A stretch of 11,471 nucleotides of DNA from positions 15,144-26,614 of the forward strand of contig NVVO01000032.1 in the NCBI GenBank assembly GCA_002733385.1. The letters run 5' to 3'. Made by a program: the position numbers and the translations under genes. Shown here one piece after another: positions 7,786-11,471 of the stretch (the first letter of the stretch is position 1; each line of letters starts with the position of its first letter). The notes under the pieces were generated by a model. It saw only the letters and a list, made by a program, of their open reading frames with translations. It did not search any database and was not told the DNA's origin. The DNA comes from Robiginitomaculum sp. (GTDB lineage: Bacteria; Pseudomonadota; Alphaproteobacteria; Caulobacterales; Maricaulaceae).

Positions 7786-10587
7786 TTAAATTGTGAAAAC
7801 TTGCAGGAAACCAACCCTAATTTGATTGCAAGCCTCTAGATATTCTCTCTCCAATTTTACAAAATCAGCAGAGCCGTTATAGCCAGTAGCTTGGACCAAA
7901 AGCGCTTTTACTGACAAAGGTGTTTGCGCGGGGTTGAAGTTTCCGTTCACAGTTACAGCAAGGATTTGTTGAAGACTATGGTAAAGCCCGGTAGCGGCAA
8001 TCAACTTGTCGGCTGTTTTTTTCTCGAGCCAGCCTTCGGACTTCGCAAGCCGCAACATACCCACTGTAGATTTCGGCAGGTTATTGGACTGATAGCCTGT
8101 GGGCACTTCATATTCTTTGGGCACTTGGTGTTTCAACATTAGGTATTGGGCGATAAACTCAATATCGCGCAAGCCCCCCGGCGTGTTTTTTATATCCCAT
8201 AGGCCAAAGCCCGGTTTATCGCGCTGCAAGCGCTCATGCATATCCAAAACATCGGTTTTGAGTTGGCCTGCAAAATCTTTTACTGACAGGGTTTTTGCAA
8301 TGCTTTGTGTTAGTTTGGTTTTAAACACCTGATCTGTCGCTGCAATAACTCTGGCCCGGCTCAGCGCCATATATTCCCACGTCCAGGCCTGATCGGTATA
8401 ATATTTCTCAAATGCGGATAATGACACAGCCAAAGGCCCGGCCCGGCCAGAGGGTCGCAACGCCATATCAACTTCATATAATCCGCCTTGCGCCGTTACA
8501 CTTGACAATGCCGTAATCAAGCGGCGGGTCAGTTTGTTATAGATATCTTGCTGGTCACCTTCATAAATCAGCATGATATCCAGATCTGATTTTAACGACA
8601 TTTCGCCGCCGCCAAGCTTGCCAAGACCAAGCACAGCAAATTGTCCGCTGAGGGGGCCAGATATCCGTTCCAATTCCTGTTGTGCTCTGGGCAGTAAGGC
8701 AGTGATAGCCGCACTGGCAATATCCGTCAATATTTGCCCGGCTTGCCCGGGATCATATCCGCGCAATATTTTGGCCGTAAACATAAATTGGTCTTCGTGA
8801 ACGGCGCGGCGTACAGTGTCCATTGCCGTCTCAAAATCCATGTCCGGGCCGAGCATGCCATCATAGCTATCCGGCTTGACCGTCATCTCACTTTTGAAAA
8901 ATGCAGGATTGGTCAAAGCATCGATCAATGCAGGTTTAGCAGACAATCGACCGGCCAAACTTGGAGCGGTTGCCAACATTTCTATAAGTACCGACAAAAC
9001 ATTAGGTTGTTTTAGCAATAAAGACAGTAATGTTACGCCTGTGTTCAGTTGGCTAAAAAATTCTGCAAAGCTAAAAAAGGCCGTATCTGCTACGCCTCCC
9101 ACTTCAGATGCGCCTCTTGGCCCAAATGCACCACAAGTTTCAATGATACGCGGGGCCAAGCGGGTCAATAATTCGCGCGCTCTTTGCGAGCGCGTAGCTT
9201 TAATGCGCCCCCCGAGCCAATCAGCCATGATCTGCCAAATTTCAGGGCCGCGTTCAAAACCGTATTTTTCTAATGTTTCAAGCGTGATGGCTTCGGGCGC
9301 CACGCCCGTAAACACAAGGCTGCCCTTGGCGGTTGATAAATCTTCCTGGCTGGAGAACAGGTCCTGGTAAAAACCATGCACCCGCTTAAAAGTACGACAT
9401 AAACCGTCCTCAAAATCCTCTACGCTCCTGGCTCCACTTAGGGCAGTCAGGCATTTTCGCTGTTCCAATGTACGCGGCCATATGTGCGATTGCTCATCCC
9501 CGTACATCTGAATGCGGTGTTCGGTGTTGCGCAAATTTGCGTACTCTTGTTGTAATATTTGGGAGGTTTGTGGATCAACATATCCTGCATCTGACAAAGC
9601 CTGTAAGCCGTCAACTGTCCGGGGCGCTCGTAGCTTTTCGTTGCGCCCTCCCAAAATCAATTGTTGGACTTGAACAAAAAATTCAATTTCGCGTATGCCG
9701 CCAAATCCCAATTTCACATCATGGCCGGGGGCAGAAAATTGCTCTGGTATTACGGCGCCAGATATTTGCCGCTTGATGGAATGAATATCGTCTATGGCAT
9801 AAAAATCCAGACTACGGCGCCAGACAAAAGGCGTCATGACGTCCCGTAAAAACTTGTTAGCCGCAGCAATATCGCCGCCCACGGGCCTGGCCTTGATCAT
9901 GGCCGCCCGCTCCCAGTTCTGCCCCAGGCTTTCATAATAGCGCTCAGCCGTGCGCGTGGAAACCGCGACCGTTGTCGCGCGCGGGTCGGGCCGTAAACGC
10001 AAATCCGTGCGAAACACATATCCGTCCTTTGTGACCTCGTCAAAGCCGCGCATGAGCTTGCGCACAAACCGGACCAAAGTCCGCTCGGCCTGCGCCGGAT
10101 TTGGCAATTTGAGCCTATCCGGATCATAAAAAACAATCAGATCAATATCGCTGGAATAATTCAACTCCTGCGCCCCGTATTTGCCAAGAGCCAACACAAA
10201 CAGGCCCGGTACAGGGTTGTCTTTTTGGCCTTCAAACTGCATCTCATTGGCCACAGAAGCAATCAGTGCGCCCATTGCAATATCTGCAAAATCACTCAGA
10301 TACTGGCAAACCTGTTCCCAATCCCAGACACCTGCCAAATCACAAAGCGCCGTTAGCAAATGAATTTGTTGTTTGGTGCTGCGCAGATGCGGACTTAACT
10401 GCGCGTACGGCATTGGGCAAATGTCTACAAGTAAACCCTCCAATATGCTTTCAGGTGTCCGGCGGGCAAGCATCTGAACCAAATCAGGCCATTTTTCCAG
10501 CAAGCCACGTAAATAGGGTGAATTTTCCTGGGCACACTTAATGGCAGTTTCAAAATCAAAAAACCCGAATTTTTCTCCCCCGCCCAT
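7786..10587 (-). CDS. glnE: Bifunctional glutamine synthetase adenylyltransferase/adenylyl-removase
   Basis: Adjusts glutamine synthetase activity: the C-terminal half adds AMP to a GlnA tyrosine, and the N-terminal half removes it by phosphorolysis, under control of PII protein and glutamine. Both nucleotidyltransferase active sites are visible. Counting from the ATG at 10587, the removase site is in LGKYGAQELNYSSDIDLI (D147, D149). The transferase site is in LGKLGGGEMSLKSDLDIM (D668, D670). Each is followed by its helical domain; GFGGIREIEFFVQ and TPGGLRDIEFIAQY mark the two halves. At 933 residues it is close to E. coli GlnE (946), with a short N-terminus. A TTG at 10593 would add two residues. 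Neither start has a clear Shine-Dalgarno sequence, and the ATG is eight bases after the kinase stop, so translation is probably coupled. The gene is intact and converges on pleC. Confidence 0.96.
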   Translation of the reverse strand: MGGGEKFGFFDFETAIKCAQENSPYLRGLLEKWPDLVQMLARRTPESILEGLLVDICPMPYAQLSPHLRSTKQQIHLLTALCDLAGVWDWEQVCQYLSDFADIAMGALIASVANEMQFEGQKDNPVPGLFVLALGKYGAQELNYSSDIDLIVFYDPDRLKLPNPAQAERTLVRFVRKLMRGFDEVTKDGYVFRTDLRLRPDPRATTVAVSTRTAERYYESLGQNWERAAMIKARPVGGDIAAANKFLRDVMTPFVWRRSLDFYAIDDIHSIKRQISGAVIPEQFSAPGHDVKLGFGGIREIEFFVQVQQLILGGRNEKLRAPRTVDGLQALSDAGYVDPQTSQILQQEYANLRNTEHRIQMYGDEQSHIWPRTLEQRKCLTALSGARSVEDFEDGLCRTFKRVHGFYQDLFSSQEDLSTAKGSLVFTGVAPEAITLETLEKYGFERGPEIWQIMADWLGGRIKATRSQRARELLTRLAPRIIETCGAFGPRGASEVGGVADTAFFSFAEFFSQLNTGVTLLSLLLKQPNVLSVLIEMLATAPSLAGRLSAKPALIDALTNPAFFKSEMTVKPDSYDGMLGPDMDFETAMDTVRRAVHEDQFMFTAKILRGYDPGQAGQILTDIASAAITALLPRAQQELERISGPLSGQFAVLGLGKLGGGEMSLKSDLDIMLIYEGDQQDIYNKLTRRLITALSSVTAQGGLYEVDMALRPSGRAGPLAVSLSAFEKYYTDQAWTWEYMALSRARVIAATDQVFKTKLTQSIAKTLSVKDFAGQLKTDVLDMHERLQRDKPGFGLWDIKNTPGGLRDIEFIAQYLMLKHQVPKEYEVPTGYQSNNLPKSTVGMLRLAKSEGWLEKKTADKLIAATGLYHSLQQILAVTVNGNFNPAQTPLSVKALLVQATGYNGSADFVKLEREYLEACNQIRVGFLQVFTI

Positions 10588-10595
10588 TATCAATA

Positions 10596-11471
10596 TCAGC
10601 GCTTGAAACGCGGGAATGTCAAAGAAGCCCTTAGTCCTGGCAGTTCAGCGTCCGGCCCGCCCGGCCCGTCCCCTAAATCAAACTGGGCCCGGTGCAAATC
10701 GGCCACGGCGTCTACCAAAGCCAGACCAAGACCACTGCCCGGTGCAGTTCGGCTGGTTTCGAGGCGGACAAATCTTTCTTTGACCCGCCCCCGCTCACCC
10801 GCCGGGATTCCCGGCCCTGTATCGGTGATGGAAATTTCCGAGCGACCATTACGTGCCTTACGCAGGCGCACCGTAATAGCTCCGCCGGGCGGCGTATATT
10901 TGATGGCATTTTCCACCAAATTGGAAACCGCCTGAGAGAGCAACCCCCGGTCACCGCGTATTTTGTGCTTACCCTCTATTTCCAAAGCAAAATCGAGCCC
11001 TACGTCTTCGCAAGACGGCTCATATAACTCGGCAATGTCTTCCAGCACCAATTGCGGGTCAAGCGGCACCAATAACTCGCGCCGCTCTCCCGTCTCCAGC
11101 CGGGCAATCCGTAACACGGATTCGAACGTCCGCAACAATTCCCCCGCATCTTCAGAAGCCTGTAAAATTGCTTCCCGTGCTACCTTATCCTTAACCTCGG
11201 CACCAGCCGTATCTAGCCGTGTTTGCAAACGGGTAAGCGGTGAACGCAAATCATGGGCTATGCTATCGCCCGCATAACGCATAGCCACCATCAGTGTGTC
11301 AATATGGTCAAGCATGGCGTTAAGATGTTCGGCCAATACATCAAGTTCATCACCGCTATCATTACGCGGCGCCCGGCGCATTAGATCTCCAGCCCGCACA
11401 TCCGTTGCCAATTTGTTAAAAGCAGCAATGCGTCTTGCAAAACTACTGGACACATAAATTCCGGAAATCAA
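10596..11471 (-). CDS. EnvZ-class sensor histidine kinase, N-terminus outside window
   Basis: The C-terminal 291 residues of a membrane sensor kinase; the first visible codon (11471) is TTG for leucine inside the protein, not a start. Counting from it, residues 1-8 look like the end of a membrane helix. A HAMP linker follows to about 62, then the phosphorylation helix with H73 in IAHDLRSPLTRL, N188 in the N box (NLVENAIKYTPPGG), DTGPG (217-221) and GSGLGLAL (245-252). HAMP plus HDLRSPL is typical of the OmpR-partner group. The H box HDLRS also fits the phosphatase-capable form. It ends with TGA at 10598-10596, just before glnE, so the two are one transcription unit. The cognate response regulator is probably further upstream, beyond the right edge. 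The signal it senses cannot be told, since the sensor domain is missing. The arrangement kinase-glnE recalls that in Rhizobiales. Confidence 0.92.
   Translation of the reverse strand: MISGIYVSSSFARRIAAFNKLATDVRAGDLMRRAPRNDSGDELDVLAEHLNAMLDHIDTLMVAMRYAGDSIAHDLRSPLTRLQTRLDTAGAEVKDKVAREAILQASEDAGELLRTFESVLRIARLETGERRELLVPLDPQLVLEDIAELYEPSCEDVGLDFALEIEGKHKIRGDRGLLSQAVSNLVENAIKYTPPGGAITVRLRKARNGRSEISITDTGPGIPAGERGRVKERFVRLETSRTAPGSGLGLALVDAVADLHRAQFDLGDGPGGPDAELPGLRASLTFPRFKR

Overview
The window reads as a compact, almost fully coding chromosomal segment of an alphaproteobacterium. The main reason is the PleC-like cell-cycle histidine kinase next to glnE, with a second histidine kinase directly upstream of glnE. 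The glutamine-dependent NadE with an alphaproteobacterial-looking sequence and a possible CtrA-type box (TTAA-N7-TTAG) point the same way. The order within the class cannot be fixed from sequence alone. I see no phage, transposon, CRISPR, tRNA or rRNA genes.

Layout. Positions 1-1305 (minus) hold most of nadE, glutamine-dependent NAD+ synthetase; its C-terminus runs off the left edge. A 74-base divergent gap separates it from pepN (plus, about 1380-4031), a complete M1 aminopeptidase N. Six bases after pepN lies a compact stand-alone EAL-domain protein (4038-4808), a predicted cyclic-di-GMP phosphodiesterase with all catalytic positions kept. A 113-base gap with promoter-like and CtrA-like sequence and an 8-base direct repeat precedes a GTG-started 927-residue membrane sensor kinase (4922-7705), very probably PleC. 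Facing it across an 80-base convergent gap is glnE (minus, 7786-10587), the bifunctional glutamine synthetase adenylyltransferase/adenylyl-removase. Just upstream of glnE, with an 8-base gap, is the C-terminal 291 residues of an EnvZ/OmpR-class sensor kinase (10596-11471), whose N-terminus lies beyond the right edge.

How the genes fit together. The two ends are nitrogen and cofactor metabolism: NadE uses glutamine nitrogen, and GlnE tunes glutamine synthetase. The centre is signalling. PleC in Caulobacter controls DivK and PleD, and PleD makes cyclic-di-GMP; the adjacent EAL protein would degrade it. That functional link is inferred from gene order and known families and is not shown by the sequence. 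Overall this is a largely housekeeping region. The points worth a second look are the EAL/PleC adjacency, the duplicated pepN start, the control region before pleC, and the near-overlap of the kinase with glnE. I do not see a convincing undescribed system here.
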